A stretch of 35,358 nt of DNA from Succinatimonas sp. CAG:777 (lineage in GTDB: Bacteria; Pseudomonadota; Gammaproteobacteria; Enterobacterales; Succinivibrionaceae): assembly GCA_000431835.1 (NCBI GenBank), contig HF987915.1:1-35358 (forward strand). The letters are read 5' to 3'. The notes beneath the pieces were generated by a model. It made no database searches. It saw nothing but the letters and a program-made list of their open reading frames with translations, and was not told the DNA's origin. The position numbers and the translations under genes were made by a program. Positions 1-9,329 of the stretch are shown in pieces; positions within the stretch are counted from its first letter, which is position 1; the number at the start of each line of letters is the position of its first letter.

Positions 1-99
1 GTAAAAGAGTACACTGACAACATTCTTTTAATCGGCATTAACTATGACTCTAAAAACAAGCAACACTCATGCGTAATTGAGGAATATCCAAAGCAATAA
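1..99 (+). CDS. C-terminal end of a probable AAA-ATPase/PD-(D/E)XK nuclease-like protein (5' truncated)
   Basis: An open frame enters from the left edge and ends at TAA 97-99, giving 32 residues. The segment ILLIGINYDSKNKQHSCVIE matches the C-terminal beta-strand pattern (LLVGINYD-x-KKH-x-CVIE) of the large family of predicted AAA-ATPases that carry a PD-(D/E)XK nuclease-like domain (DUF1703 type). These proteins are abundant and often multicopy in gut anaerobes, and their function is not established. The catalytic and Walker regions lie outside the window, so the family call rests on this short tail only. Nothing downstream is in the same operon, because the next gene is on the minus strand. 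Confidence 0.55.
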   Translation, partial: VKEYTDNILLIGINYDSKNKQHSCVIEEYPKQ

Positions 100-155
100 A
101 CATCTTTGAGTATCTCTTTACAAATTTATGCCAAATTCATGGTTTTTAGGCGAGT

Positions 156-174
156 TGAGGAGCTGTGCTCCTCA
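156..174. other. Perfect 8-bp hairpin between two converging genes
   Basis: TGAGGAGC (156-163) and GCTCCTCA (167-174) are exact inverted repeats around a 3-base loop. The hairpin sits between the 3' end of the left partial gene and the 3' end of the minus-strand hydrolase. No T-tract follows on either strand, so a standard intrinsic terminator is not supported. It may still act as an RNA 3'-end stem. Confidence 0.35.
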
Positions 175-205
175 TGAAATACTGACAGAACATTTGTATA
201 CAAAG

Positions 206-838
206 CTAGTACACAAAAGGATTATTAGCTTTTTCTTCTCCTATGCTTGTATCAGGACCATGTCCTGATAGAACAGTTGTCTCAGGAGGTAAGGTAAAGA
301 GCTTTTCTTTTATTGACAGCATTAAATCGTCAGTATTCCCCAAATAAAAATCTGTTCTACCCACAGATCCTTCAAATAAAGTATCACCTGTTAAAACATA
401 CTTTTCTTTTTCACAATAGTAGCTAACACCACCAGGAGTGTGACCTGGTGTTGATAAGACTTTTAAACTAAAGTCATGCATTGGGGTAATAATTTCACCA
501 TCTTTTAAATATTGAGTATCAAAGACGGGGGCATTATCAAGTCCAAAAGCTTTTGCTTGTTTATCTAAAGATAACAATAAAGGTGAGTCTTCAATTGAGC
601 TACCATAGATTTTAGCGTTAGATAACTCATGAAGTCTTGCAACTCCACCTACATGATCTAAGTGCATATGTGTAATTATAATTGCCTTTAATTCAATATT
701 TGAATCATGAAGAGCAGTGTAAATATCGTCAGCTCTTGCACCAGGATCGCTTACAACAGCTTGCTTTTTCTCTTGATTGATAAAGATCCTGCAATTTTGA
801 GCAAAAGGAGTAACTCTTACAACTTGATAGCTAATCAT
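206..838 (-). CDS. Metallo-beta-lactamase-fold hydrolase (glyoxalase II-like, YcbL type)
   Basis: The product is a 210-residue single-domain cytosolic protein. It shows the metal-binding THMHLDH motif near residues 56-62, the third histidine in STPGHTPGG, the bridging aspartate in TGDTLF, and a late histidine in SGHGPDTS. These are the dinuclear-metal ligands of hydroxyacylglutathione-hydrolase-like enzymes. The length and the absence of a C-terminal helical domain match the short YcbL type rather than full GloB (about 250 residues). The physiological substrate is unknown; thioester hydrolysis is the family expectation. The gene starts 28 bases after the rlmI stop on the same strand, so the two are probably co-transcribed. 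A GAGGA sequence lies upstream of the start, spaced rather widely. Confidence 0.85.
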   Translation of the reverse strand: MISYQVVRVTPFAQNCRIFINQEKKQAVVSDPGARADDIYTALHDSNIELKAIIITHMHLDHVGGVARLHELSNAKIYGSSIEDSPLLLSLDKQAKAFGLDNAPVFDTQYLKDGEIITPMHDFSLKVLSTPGHTPGGVSYYCEKEKYVLTGDTLFEGSVGRTDFYLGNTDDLMLSIKEKLFTLPPETTVLSGHGPDTSIGEEKANNPFVY

Positions 839-866
839 AATAACTTATCCTCTAGATCTATTTATG

Positions 867-2075
867 CTACATCACAGCTATATCCAAGCCCTTTAAGTAG
901 AAAGTTTCTGGACAAGGCAGTGATACTACATGATCCTCATCTTGTCTTAGAGTGCCTAAAACACGTCCATCAACACCTGCATCGATTGCAGCATCTGCTA
1001 CAATCTTTTGGAAGAGAGCAGGATCTACAAGACCTGAGCATGAGAAGGTTAAAAGATGACCGCCTTTAGCTACAAGCTTAAGACCTAATCTGTTAATGTC
1101 CTGATATCCACGGCAAGCCTTCTTTAAGTTAGCAGCGCTTTCGGCAAACTTAGGAGGATCTAGAATTACCAAATCATATTTAGCGCCGTTTTCTACCTGT
1201 TCACGCAGATAGGCAAAAACATCTTTCTTTAAGAACTTACAGCGACCAGGATCTAAATGATTAAAGGCGACACCTGTTTTAGCAGCATTTAGAGCATGCT
1301 CTGAAACATCTACGTTCTCAATGCGCTTTGCGCCTCCCTTTAAAGCCCAAAGACCAAAGCCTCCGGTGTAGGAGAAACAGTTTAATACTGAAGCTCCTTT
1401 AGATAAGGAGCCTGCCTTAATTCTAGATAGTCTCTGATCAAGATAAGCTCCTGTCTTATGACCGTTTTTGATATCAACAGGAATATAGACCTGACCTTCT
1501 TCACGAACATAGATGGTATCATCAGGTTCAGTTCCAATAACTACACCTTTTCTTACAGGTAAGCCTTCTTTTGCTCTAGATTTGGTATCTGATCTTTCAT
1601 AAATTGAACATTCAGGAAAGATTTCTTTTAAAGTCTGACAGATGATGTTCTTATACCTTTCCATGCCACAAGAGGAGATTGAAATTACAATAAACTCATT
1701 GTACTTATCTGCAATCAAGCCTGGTAGTAAATCGCCTTCTGAAGAGATAAGTCTTACACCGTCATTGCCACGGGCAAATACATTTTTTCTTAATGAGATT
1801 GCATCTTTTACTCTTGATGCAATAAGAGCATCCGTGATTTTTACGTTTTCATCAAAAGATAAAGCTCTTACTCTAATCTGTGAATTAGGACTGTAAAGAC
1901 CATAACATAAGAACTCTCCTGCCTGATTTACAACTTCAACAGTCTGACCCATTTGCAATGATTCATCAGCTTTTTGAATTGCTTTTGAGAAGATCCATGG
2001 ATGGTGGCGGAGCAAAGACTTTTCTCTGCCTTCATTTAAGATAACTGTACCTGTTACAGATTGCTGAGCACTCAT
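867..2075 (-). CDS. rlmI: 23S rRNA m5C1962 methyltransferase RlmI
   Basis: The 402-residue protein has an N-terminal PUA-like RNA-binding domain (about residues 8-85) followed by a central domain and a class I SAM-dependent methyltransferase fold. The SAM-binding segment is NCFSYTGGFGLWALKGG, the catalytic region is VILDPPKFAES, and a conserved cysteine lies in LTFSCSGLV. The order and length match RlmI/RlmK-type 23S rRNA cytosine-5 methyltransferases (E. coli RlmI is 396 residues). An AGGA Shine-Dalgarno precedes the ATG at 2075. The gene is divergent from macA across about 280 bases and leads a two-gene unit with the hydrolase at 206-838. RlmI is favoured over a more distant paralogue because of the PUA domain and overall length. 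Confidence 0.88.
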   Translation of the reverse strand: MSAQQSVTGTVILNEGREKSLLRHHPWIFSKAIQKADESLQMGQTVEVVNQAGEFLCYGLYSPNSQIRVRALSFDENVKITDALIASRVKDAISLRKNVFARGNDGVRLISSEGDLLPGLIADKYNEFIVISISSCGMERYKNIICQTLKEIFPECSIYERSDTKSRAKEGLPVRKGVVIGTEPDDTIYVREEGQVYIPVDIKNGHKTGAYLDQRLSRIKAGSLSKGASVLNCFSYTGGFGLWALKGGAKRIENVDVSEHALNAAKTGVAFNHLDPGRCKFLKKDVFAYLREQVENGAKYDLVILDPPKFAESAANLKKACRGYQDINRLGLKLVAKGGHLLTFSCSGLVDPALFQKIVADAAIDAGVDGRVLGTLRQDEDHVVSLPCPETFYLKGLDIAVM

Positions 2076-2354
2076 GTTAAATCCTGTGTTAAAAGAAAAC
2101 CTTTATCAAATTGTATCTATTCTCTCATTAAAACTCTTATTTTATGCTTATCTTCCGGTATTTAATACTTTTTAGTTACGCTTATGTAAGAGAATAAAAA
2201 TCTTGTCGTCTTGATGTTAGAATACGCTTACTATTTTATTTAAGCTCTAAGTAATCACTAATTTCAAAAAAATAAAATTACGCTGAAAATATACAAAATT
2301 TAAGATAGCTATCATTATCTCAAAATGTCAGCATGCATGAAAATAGGAATTTCT

Positions 2355-3581
2355 ATGTTGGATATAAAGAATATCAAAAATTCTCCAAAATTTAAGAAGT
2401 ATGCTTGTTTATCAGTAATTGCTCTATGCCTAGTAGGCTACACTGGATATAACTTTTTTAAAACTGAACCTGTAAGTTACATGTCTGTTAATGCTCAAAA
2501 AAGAGATATCAGTAAAAAGGTTTTTGCAACAGGTACTATTGCAGGACAAACTCAGGTTGATGTCGGTGCTCAGGTTTCAGGTCAGATCTTAAAACTATAT
2601 GTACAGACAGGTGACGAGGTAAAACAGGGGCAACTTCTGTGTGAAATCGATCCTAAAATTCAGGAAACTGCTTTAAAAACTGCCAAGGCTCAAATTGCCA
2701 TTATTGATGCTCAGATTTCTTCAAAAAACGCTGAGTTGAAGAAGTTAAAACTGGAGTATGAGCGTCAAATGAGATTGGTTAAAGCAGATGCAACCTCAAA
2801 GCAGGATGCTGAGGTGGCGTCCGCCGCTTATGACATGGCTTTAGCCTCATTAAAAGAGTTAAAAGCTCAAAAAGAAAAAGCTCAGCTGTCGTTAGATGAT
2901 GCTAATACCAATTTAGGTTATACCAAGATCAAAGCGCCTATCGACGGAACTGTTTATGCAACCGTAGTTTCAGAAGGTCAGACTGTTAATGCCAATCAGA
3001 CTACACCTACCATCTTACGTTTAGCTACCTTAGATCATATGAAAGTAGAAACCGAGATCTCTGAAGCTGATGTGGTAAATGTAAAGCCAGGCATGGATTG
3101 TACCTTTACTATCTTAGGTCTTCCTTACAGAGAGTTTAAAGGAAAGTTAGACAGAATTGATCCTGCTCCTTCATCATATGAATCATCATCTGCAACAAAC
3201 TCAGGTTCATCATCTTCAAGTTCTAGCACCAATTCAACAGCAATTTACTACAACTCAGATGTAATTGCAGATAACTATGACAGAACCTTACGTATTGATA
3301 TGACAGCCGATGTCACTATTGATGTTGCTTCAAAAAAGGACGTTCTTACATTACCTCTTACAGCCATGAGAACCATGGCTGAGAATGAGTGCACTGTTTA
3401 TGTTTTAGACAGTGATGATAAGGTTCAGACAAGAAAAATTAAGACAGGTCTAAAAGACGATCAGTACATCGAAGTTATCTCAGGCATTACACCTGAGGAT
3501 AGAGTAGTTATCGGTGATGATGTAAAAACAGCTGAAGAAGCTGCCATGAAGAATGATAGACGTAGAAAAGGTCCATTCTAA
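2355..3581 (+). CDS. macA: Periplasmic adaptor subunit of a MacAB-type efflux pump
   Basis: This HlyD/RND-type membrane fusion protein has 408 residues from the chosen start. An inner-membrane anchor (about residues 14-33) is followed by a lipoyl-like domain (VDVGAQVSGQILKLYVQTG), a long alpha-hairpin coiled coil (about 85-180), the second lipoyl half (GYTKIKAPIDGTVYA) and a beta-barrel/membrane-proximal region. A Ser-rich low-complexity insert lies at about 272-295, a position where several MacA proteins are variable. An upstream in-frame ATG exists at 2325, but the ATG at 2355 has AGGA six bases before it and gives a standard N-terminus. The stop codon overlaps the macB start by one base (taATG), so the two are translationally coupled. 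The partner is MacB, and the outer-membrane channel is encoded two genes downstream. Confidence 0.92.
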   Translation: MLDIKNIKNSPKFKKYACLSVIALCLVGYTGYNFFKTEPVSYMSVNAQKRDISKKVFATGTIAGQTQVDVGAQVSGQILKLYVQTGDEVKQGQLLCEIDPKIQETALKTAKAQIAIIDAQISSKNAELKKLKLEYERQMRLVKADATSKQDAEVASAAYDMALASLKELKAQKEKAQLSLDDANTNLGYTKIKAPIDGTVYATVVSEGQTVNANQTTPTILRLATLDHMKVETEISEADVVNVKPGMDCTFTILGLPYREFKGKLDRIDPAPSSYESSSATNSGSSSSSSSTNSTAIYYNSDVIADNYDRTLRIDMTADVTIDVASKKDVLTLPLTAMRTMAENECTVYVLDSDDKVQTRKIKTGLKDDQYIEVISGITPEDRVVIGDDVKTAEEAAMKNDRRRKGPF

Positions 3582-5545
3582 TGAGTAAAGTGCTTTTGAA
3601 TTTAAAAGACATTAAAAAGTCTTTTGGACAAGGCGAGTCTAAAGTAGAAATACTGCATGGCATCAACCTTACCATCAATAAAGGTGAGCTAGTTGCTATC
3701 ATTGGTCCATCAGGATCTGGTAAATCTACTTTAATGAATATCATAGGCTGTCTTGATACACCAACTGAAGGTAGTTATCAGGTCGACGGTCATGACACTT
3801 TTAACATGTTACCTGATGAGCTGGCTTCCTTAAGACGTGATTTCTTTGGCTTTATTTTCCAGCGCTACCATTTATTAGGGCATTTAAACGCGATGGAGAA
3901 TGTGCAGGTTCCTGCTATTTATTCAGGTACTGGCAAAGAAAAAAGAGAGTCTCGCTCAGTTAAATTACTGGAGATTTTAGGCTTAGGCAATAAAACTGAG
4001 AACAAGCCTTCACAGTTATCAGGTGGTCAGCAGCAAAGAGTTTCTATTGCAAGAGCTCTGATGAATGGTGGACAGATTATTCTTGCCGACGAGCCTACAG
4101 GTGCTCTTGATTCAAAGTCAGGCGCCGAGGTGATGGATATTCTAACTGAGTTAAACAAAGAAGGTCACACTGTGATCCTAGTTACTCACGATCCTAGAAT
4201 CGCAGCTCATGCGCATAGAGTAATTACCATTAAAGATGGAGCCATTGAGTCTGATACTGTAAATGACAACATCTCTGATCATCAGAATAAAGATGATGTC
4301 TCTCTTGCAGTTCATTTTTCAGATAAAGTCGTAAATTCTTACAGAGCTTATTTTGACAGATTCAAAGAGGCTTACACCATGGCCATCAGAGCCATGATTT
4401 CAAATAGAATGAGAACTTTACTGACTATGCTCGGTATTATCATCGGTATTATGTCGGTGGTAACAGTTGTGGCTCTGGCAAGAGGTGCTTCTGATCAGAT
4501 CATTTCAAATATCTCATCCATGGGCACTAATACCATCACCATTATGCCAGGTCAGAAAATGGGTGATATGAGATCGGGTAGAGTAAGAACACTGTCAGTT
4601 AAAGATCTTAAAGCTCTAAAAGGTCAGCCTTTTGTGGATTCAGCTTCACCTACAGTGCAAAACTCAGGTATGGTCCAAAGATACAATGTAGATGCAACAG
4701 CAACTGTCATTGGAGTATCAGGTGAGTACTTTAGAGTTTATGGAATGGAAATTGAAAAGGGCAGAATGTTTTCTGAAGACGAAGCCTCATTATCTCCTCA
4801 GGTTGGTGTTATTGATTACAACACTAAAAACACCTTTTTCAAAAATGAAGATCCTATCGGTAAAAGACTGTTTGTGCAGGGCAAGCCTATTACTGTAATT
4901 GGCTTACTTGTTGATAAGGAAGTAGCTTTCAGACATTCAGACAATCTGTATATCTATGTGCCATACAGCACTATGATGAACAGAATTGTAAAGCAAAACT
5001 ATATTTCATCTATTATCGTAAGAACTGCAGATGGATTCTCTCCTGCTGTAGCAGAAGCATCTATTACCTCGTTGTTAAAATCGCGTCATGGCAGAAAAGA
5101 TTTCTTTATGATGTCATCTGATACCATCATGAAGTCCATAAACCAGGCAACGGGTACTTTCACTTTGTTAATTTCTGCAATTGCTGTGATTTCATTAGTA
5201 GTAGGTGGTATTGGTGTGATGAATATTATGCTTGTATCTGTAACTGAAAGAACTCGTGAAATTGGTATTAGAATGGCAGTAGGCGCAAGACGCTCTGACA
5301 TTATGACGCAGTTTTTGATTGAATCTGTTACAGTCTGCTTAATTGGCGGTATGTTAGGTGTAGTCTTTTCAATGGTTACAGGCTATGTTCTGTCTATCTT
5401 TGTTCCTAACATACCTCTATCATTCTCATTAGCCTCAATTGTAATTGCGGTCTTAACCTCATCAATAATTGGTGTGCTGTTTGGTTATATGCCAGCTCGT
5501 TCTGCTGCAAGATTGAACCCAATTGATGCTCTAGCTAGAGAGTAA
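3581..5545 (+). CDS. macB: MacB: ABC ATPase fused to FtsX/MacB-type permease
   Basis: The 654 residues carry an N-terminal ABC ATPase with Walker A GPSGSGKST (42-50), signature LSGGQQQR (about 145-152) and Walker B IILADEPTG (about 166-174). A MacB-type permease follows: TM1 near 278-300, a large periplasmic domain, and three more TM helices from about 530 to the C-terminus. The four-TM layout matches MacB, which acts as a dimer with MacA and an outer-membrane channel to expel macrolides, peptides, lipopeptide toxins or porphyrins from the periplasm. The natural substrate here cannot be told from sequence. pepT begins only 10 bases downstream. All ATPase motifs are intact. Confidence 0.94.
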   Translation: MSKVLLNLKDIKKSFGQGESKVEILHGINLTINKGELVAIIGPSGSGKSTLMNIIGCLDTPTEGSYQVDGHDTFNMLPDELASLRRDFFGFIFQRYHLLGHLNAMENVQVPAIYSGTGKEKRESRSVKLLEILGLGNKTENKPSQLSGGQQQRVSIARALMNGGQIILADEPTGALDSKSGAEVMDILTELNKEGHTVILVTHDPRIAAHAHRVITIKDGAIESDTVNDNISDHQNKDDVSLAVHFSDKVVNSYRAYFDRFKEAYTMAIRAMISNRMRTLLTMLGIIIGIMSVVTVVALARGASDQIISNISSMGTNTITIMPGQKMGDMRSGRVRTLSVKDLKALKGQPFVDSASPTVQNSGMVQRYNVDATATVIGVSGEYFRVYGMEIEKGRMFSEDEASLSPQVGVIDYNTKNTFFKNEDPIGKRLFVQGKPITVIGLLVDKEVAFRHSDNLYIYVPYSTMMNRIVKQNYISSIIVRTADGFSPAVAEASITSLLKSRHGRKDFFMMSSDTIMKSINQATGTFTLLISAIAVISLVVGGIGVMNIMLVSVTERTREIGIRMAVGARRSDIMTQFLIESVTVCLIGGMLGVVFSMVTGYVLSIFVPNIPLSFSLASIVIAVLTSSIIGVLFGYMPARSAARLNPIDALARE

Positions 5546-5555
5546 GGATAAAAAT

Positions 5556-6827
5556 ATGCAAGAGAGTACTACTAAAGATTTTGATAATCTGTGTGGCGTA
5601 GATCCTTTAGTTAATATTTTTAAAGATCTAATTGTAATTGATACTAAATCTGATCCTACCTCAAAAACAGTTCCATCAACTGTAGGACAGTTAAGATTTG
5701 GAGCATACCTAATCTCAAGAATTAGTGAATTAGGTTTCAATGCTAAACAGGATGGTAAAGGTATCGTTACTGTAACAATACCAGCAAGTGATGGTTGTGA
5801 AAATGCCAAATCCTTATGTCTATTAGCTCATATGGATACTGCGCCTGACTGCTCTGGTGCCGATGTAAAAGCTCATTTAGTCAAAAAATATCAGGGTGGA
5901 GAAATCAGACTTGAAAATGGTTTAATCCTAGATAAGTCAATTTGCTCTTCTCTTGAGGAAATGAAAGGGCAGGACATTATCGTAACTGATGGTAATACTC
6001 TTTTAGGTGCTGATGATAAAGCTGGTATCAGCGTGCTTTTATATCTAATGCACAATTTAAAGGTTAATAAGAATTTAAAGCATGGTCCATTAAAAATCAT
6101 TTTCTCTGTTGATGAGGAGATTGGTCTGTCATCAACTCATCTTGATGTACAAGACATCAACTGTGACTACGGTGTAACCGTTGATGGTACTAAAGAAGGT
6201 GAACTTGATATAGCCACATTCAATGCTTATGGCGCAATCGTTAATTTTAAGGGACTGTCAGTTCATACAGCTGTAGCTTACAAAACCTTAAAGAACGCTA
6301 TCTCTATGGCCAATGAATTTATCAATATGTTGCCTCGAGATGAAAAACCTGAAAATACTCAAGGAGAAGAAGGCTTTTACCATGTGCATAAATTTGAAGG
6401 CACTACAGAGAGCGCAAAGATTAACATGATCATCCGTGACTTTACAAAAGAAGGCATGGAAAAACGACTTAAAGTCCTAGAAAAAATTGTGTCTTTACTC
6501 AATGACCGTTACGGTGAAAGTCGAGTGTCCTTGAAGACTGTGTTCCAGTATGCAAATATGGAACAAGTTTTAAAAGAGCATAATGAAATTCTTGAGATCC
6601 TACGCAAAGCTTATACACAAGCAGGTGTAACCATTGTTGAGAATAAGGTTCGTGGCGGTACCGATGGTTCAAATCTGTCAAATGAAGGTCTGCCTACACC
6701 AAACATTTTTACAGGTGCATTAAATTGTCATGGTCCTTATGAATGTCTGCCTGTTAATTCATTTAACAAAGCTTACAAAGTAACAGAAAAAATTGTAGAA
6801 CTGTTGAGTACAACCATCAAATCATAG
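5556..6827 (+). CDS. pepT: Peptidase T-like tripeptide aminopeptidase (M20B)
   Basis: The 423-residue zinc metallopeptidase matches PepT in length (E. coli 408). The first metal-ligand motif is HMDTAPDCSG (about residue 91), the bridging ligand lies in LGADDKAG (about 151), and the catalytic glutamates are in DEEIG (about 186). The C-terminal RGGTDGSNLS and NCHGPYECLP segments are typical of PepT. The family removes N-terminal residues from tripeptides in the cytosol. A strong SD (AAGGA) precedes the start, and the gene lies between macB and the outer-membrane channel gene, 10 bases after macB. This position is unusual: either the efflux unit exports or recycles peptides, or pepT simply shares a promoter. 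Confidence 0.9.
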   Translation: MQESTTKDFDNLCGVDPLVNIFKDLIVIDTKSDPTSKTVPSTVGQLRFGAYLISRISELGFNAKQDGKGIVTVTIPASDGCENAKSLCLLAHMDTAPDCSGADVKAHLVKKYQGGEIRLENGLILDKSICSSLEEMKGQDIIVTDGNTLLGADDKAGISVLLYLMHNLKVNKNLKHGPLKIIFSVDEEIGLSSTHLDVQDINCDYGVTVDGTKEGELDIATFNAYGAIVNFKGLSVHTAVAYKTLKNAISMANEFINMLPRDEKPENTQGEEGFYHVHKFEGTTESAKINMIIRDFTKEGMEKRLKVLEKIVSLLNDRYGESRVSLKTVFQYANMEQVLKEHNEILEILRKAYTQAGVTIVENKVRGGTDGSNLSNEGLPTPNIFTGALNCHGPYECLPVNSFNKAYKVTEKIVELLSTTIKS

Positions 6828-6855
6828 TTAAAGCATAATGAGAAGAGATTTTATT

Positions 6856-8280
6856 ATGACTAGAAGTAATCATAAAAAGTATTTACGCAAAGCCTGCTTT
6901 AAAAAGTTGTCTTTGGTCGTTATGAGTTTGTCTTTATGCTCATGCTCATTGATGTTTACAGAATATAAAACACCTGAATTTCCTACAGTATCCTCATATA
7001 AAGAAGCTTTCGAATTTACAGGTAATGAGGTAAATTCAGCTTATTACCAAGAGTTTTCTGATGCAAGGTTGACAGATGTAGTAAATAGAGCTTTAGAGCA
7101 TAACTATGATTTAAAAACATCATATGTAAATCTTGAAAAGGCGATGTTGAATATTGATCTTACCGCTACAAACAATCATCCTACTGCCAATGCTCAATTA
7201 GGAGCAGATACTAAAAGAGCTTTAGATTACCATGACGCTTCTCATAAAAGCTCTCAAGGTTCATTTTCACTGTCATATCAGTTAGATTTATTTGGTAAAT
7301 TGAAAGCTCAAAATGAGGCTGCTCTAGAGCAGTATCACGCATCTGCTTATGATTACTTATCTATGAGACTTACAGTAATTGAAACTACAGCTAAGGCCTA
7401 TTGGCAGTATGCCTATGCCAAAGAAGCTGTAAAACTAGGTGAAGATGATCTAAACGACTCCAAAGTAAGATTAGATTTAGTAGATAAGAAGTATCAGGCA
7501 GGTGCTGCTGACAGTCTTGATTTAGATGATGCCAGAATCAATCACTTAAAAGTCCAATCAACTTTAGATTCAAGAAGAGCTGCACTTGAAAAGGCAAAAA
7601 CTGCACTTAATACCGTTTTAGGTATCACTGCAGACAAAAATGTAGATGTCGCTTTCTTAGATGAAGCTAAAGTACCTGATTTTTCATTATCAGTTCCATC
7701 AAAATTATTACAAAGACGACCTGATTTAATGAGAGATGATGCTTTATTAAAGCAAAGTTATGCAAGCTATAATGAAAAGAAGATGTCTTTCTTTCCTAAT
7801 TTGACTTTTTCAGCTACAGTGTCATCTGGGGATACTGATACCTTTGCGCGATTCTTATCTAATCCTATAGGCTCTTTAGGAGCTGCGGTTACCATGCCGT
7901 TTTTAAACTTCAACAAACTTAATATCGAAAAAAAGAGCTCATTAAAGGACATTGATATAGCTGAGCTTAACTTTGTTTCAGACTACATAAAGGCGGTACA
8001 GGAAGTTTACGATCTGATAACAGATGTGAAACTCTACCGTCAGGAACTCATCACTTTCAAGCAGAGCTATGAGTTGAGTGTAAGAAATTACGAGCGCTAC
8101 AAGGTTCGTTATGAAGCTGGTTTGGTTGCTTTAACTGATTTCTTAACAGCAGCTGATACCATGAGAAACGCAAAAATTGCTTATTTAGGAGCAAAAAGAG
8201 ATAATCTTGAGGCAACAGTATCATTGATGACTGCTTTAGGCGGTGGTATTGATACTAATACAGACAATCTAGTAAAGTAA
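6856..8280 (+). CDS. TolC-like outer-membrane channel lipoprotein (OprM/NodT family)
   Basis: The protein has a basic N-region, a short hydrophobic stretch and the lipobox LSLCSC, so it should be a lipoprotein. Two OEP-type repeats follow, with AYWQYAYA, LDDARINHLK and the family hallmark LLQRRPDLMRDDA, then a second coiled-coil half ending in a GL-x-x-LTDFL motif. Length (474 residues from 6856) and motifs match efflux outer-membrane factors such as CmeC/OprM/NodT. An in-frame ATG exists at 6838, but it has no SD, whereas AAGAGA lies seven bases before 6856. Its place after macA-macB-pepT makes it the likely dedicated exit duct for MacAB, instead of a shared TolC encoded elsewhere. Confidence 0.85.
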   Translation: MTRSNHKKYLRKACFKKLSLVVMSLSLCSCSLMFTEYKTPEFPTVSSYKEAFEFTGNEVNSAYYQEFSDARLTDVVNRALEHNYDLKTSYVNLEKAMLNIDLTATNNHPTANAQLGADTKRALDYHDASHKSSQGSFSLSYQLDLFGKLKAQNEAALEQYHASAYDYLSMRLTVIETTAKAYWQYAYAKEAVKLGEDDLNDSKVRLDLVDKKYQAGAADSLDLDDARINHLKVQSTLDSRRAALEKAKTALNTVLGITADKNVDVAFLDEAKVPDFSLSVPSKLLQRRPDLMRDDALLKQSYASYNEKKMSFFPNLTFSATVSSGDTDTFARFLSNPIGSLGAAVTMPFLNFNKLNIEKKSSLKDIDIAELNFVSDYIKAVQEVYDLITDVKLYRQELITFKQSYELSVRNYERYKVRYEAGLVALTDFLTAADTMRNAKIAYLGAKRDNLEATVSLMTALGGGIDTNTDNLVK

Positions 8281-8307
8281 AATTTAAATAAAATAGTGGC
8301 GTAAGGT

Positions 8308-9114
8308 ATGGCAATTACATTAAGTTCCTGGAACATCAACGGTATCAGAGCAGTTTCTGCAAAAGAAGGTTTTGATTGGTTTAGAAATACTGATTACGAC
8401 GTAATTGGCTTTCAGGAAACTAAAGCCAGTGCTGAGCAGTTGTCTGATGAATTAAAAAACAAACCAGGCTATGAGAGCTTTTTCTGCTCTTCAACAGTAA
8501 AAAAAGGCTATTCTGGAACTGCAGTTTTTACAAGGCTAAAGCCACTGTCGGTTGAGTTTGAACTGCCAGATGAAGAGTTTAAAGGTGAAGGCAGAATTAT
8601 TCACCTTGAGTTTGAAAAGTTTCACTTCTTTAACGGTTATTTTCCAAATGGTGGTGCTGCCATACTTGATGAAAACGGCAAGCCTACAGGTGAATTTAAA
8701 CGTGTTCCTTATAAAATGGGCTTTTTTGACAGTTTCTTCAAATATGCTCAGGAGCTAAGAAAAGATAAGCCTATTGTTGTATGTGGTGATTTTAATATTG
8801 CCCACAGAGAAATTGATCTGGCAAGACCAAAGACCAATATCAGCAACACAGGTTTTCTTCCTATAGAGCGCGCTTTTCTTGATAAGATGGTTGACGCAGG
8901 ATACGTTGACACATTCAGACTCATACATGGCGATGAACCTGATATGTACAGCTGGTGGTCATACAAGACTTTTGCAAGACAAAAGAACGTAGGATGGAGA
9001 ATTGACTATTTCTTTGTATCCGATGAGCTTAAAGGTAAAGTTCTTGATGCAAAGATTGAAACAGACGTCTTAGGGTCAGATCACTGCCCAGTGACTTTAG
9101 TCTTAGATCTCTAG
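8308..9114 (+). CDS. xth: Exodeoxyribonuclease III / AP endonuclease
   Basis: The 268-residue protein is colinear with E. coli XthA (268). The AP-endonuclease family 1 motifs are all present: SSWNINGIRA (metal-binding Asn), QETKA (catalytic Glu about residue 37), GYSGTAVF, CGDFNIAHREIDL (Asp/Asn), GWRIDYFF and the C-terminal GSDHCPV with its catalytic Asp-His pair. It should cleave abasic sites and degrade duplex DNA 3' to 5' in base-excision repair. The gene is 27 bases after the channel gene and has only a weak SD, so co-transcription with the efflux genes is plausible but has no obvious functional logic. A hairpin at 9174 marks the likely end of the transcript. Confidence 0.93.
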   Translation: MAITLSSWNINGIRAVSAKEGFDWFRNTDYDVIGFQETKASAEQLSDELKNKPGYESFFCSSTVKKGYSGTAVFTRLKPLSVEFELPDEEFKGEGRIIHLEFEKFHFFNGYFPNGGAAILDENGKPTGEFKRVPYKMGFFDSFFKYAQELRKDKPIVVCGDFNIAHREIDLARPKTNISNTGFLPIERAFLDKMVDAGYVDTFRLIHGDEPDMYSWWSYKTFARQKNVGWRIDYFFVSDELKGKVLDAKIETDVLGSDHCPVTLVLDL

Positions 9115-9173
9115 GTAGGTAAGAACAGTCACTCTTTTTAAGACAGTGAGTTTGGTCATCGTTTTTACAAAAT

Positions 9174-9212
9174 AGGCACAGTTTGCAAAAAATAAACACT
9201 GTGCCTTATTTA
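9174..9212 (+). terminator. Hairpin downstream of xth, probable terminator
   Basis: AGGCACAGT (9174-9182) pairs perfectly with ACTGTGCCT (9198-9206) around a 15-base A-rich loop. A T-rich stretch (tatttata) follows. The stem is strong but the U-run is poor, so termination may be partial. The bases from here to the promoter at 9330 contain only an AT-only inverted repeat (9282-9307) and no convincing gene. Confidence 0.6.
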
Positions 9213-9329
9213 TATCAAAAGTCCTTATTTTATCGACAATAAAGATGGAGACTTGGTAGAAAATCACCACATTTTATACGCAAAATATCTGACATTTTTG
9301 ATATTTTTCGTTCAAATTGTCTATTTGAC

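Noticed and set aside
707..1069. 120-codon plus-strand frame over the hydrolase and rlmI genes
   Set aside because: It is antisense to two well supported genes and has no recognisable protein pattern.
2304..2313. GATAGCTATC palindrome upstream of macA as an operator
   Set aside because: A 10-base palindrome occurs by chance at this scale and no second copy was found.
3172..3240. Ser-rich stretch in MacA as a possible misassembly or repeat expansion
   Set aside because: The frame is intact, codons vary (TCA, TCT, AGC, AGT) and some MacA proteins carry a similar linker there.
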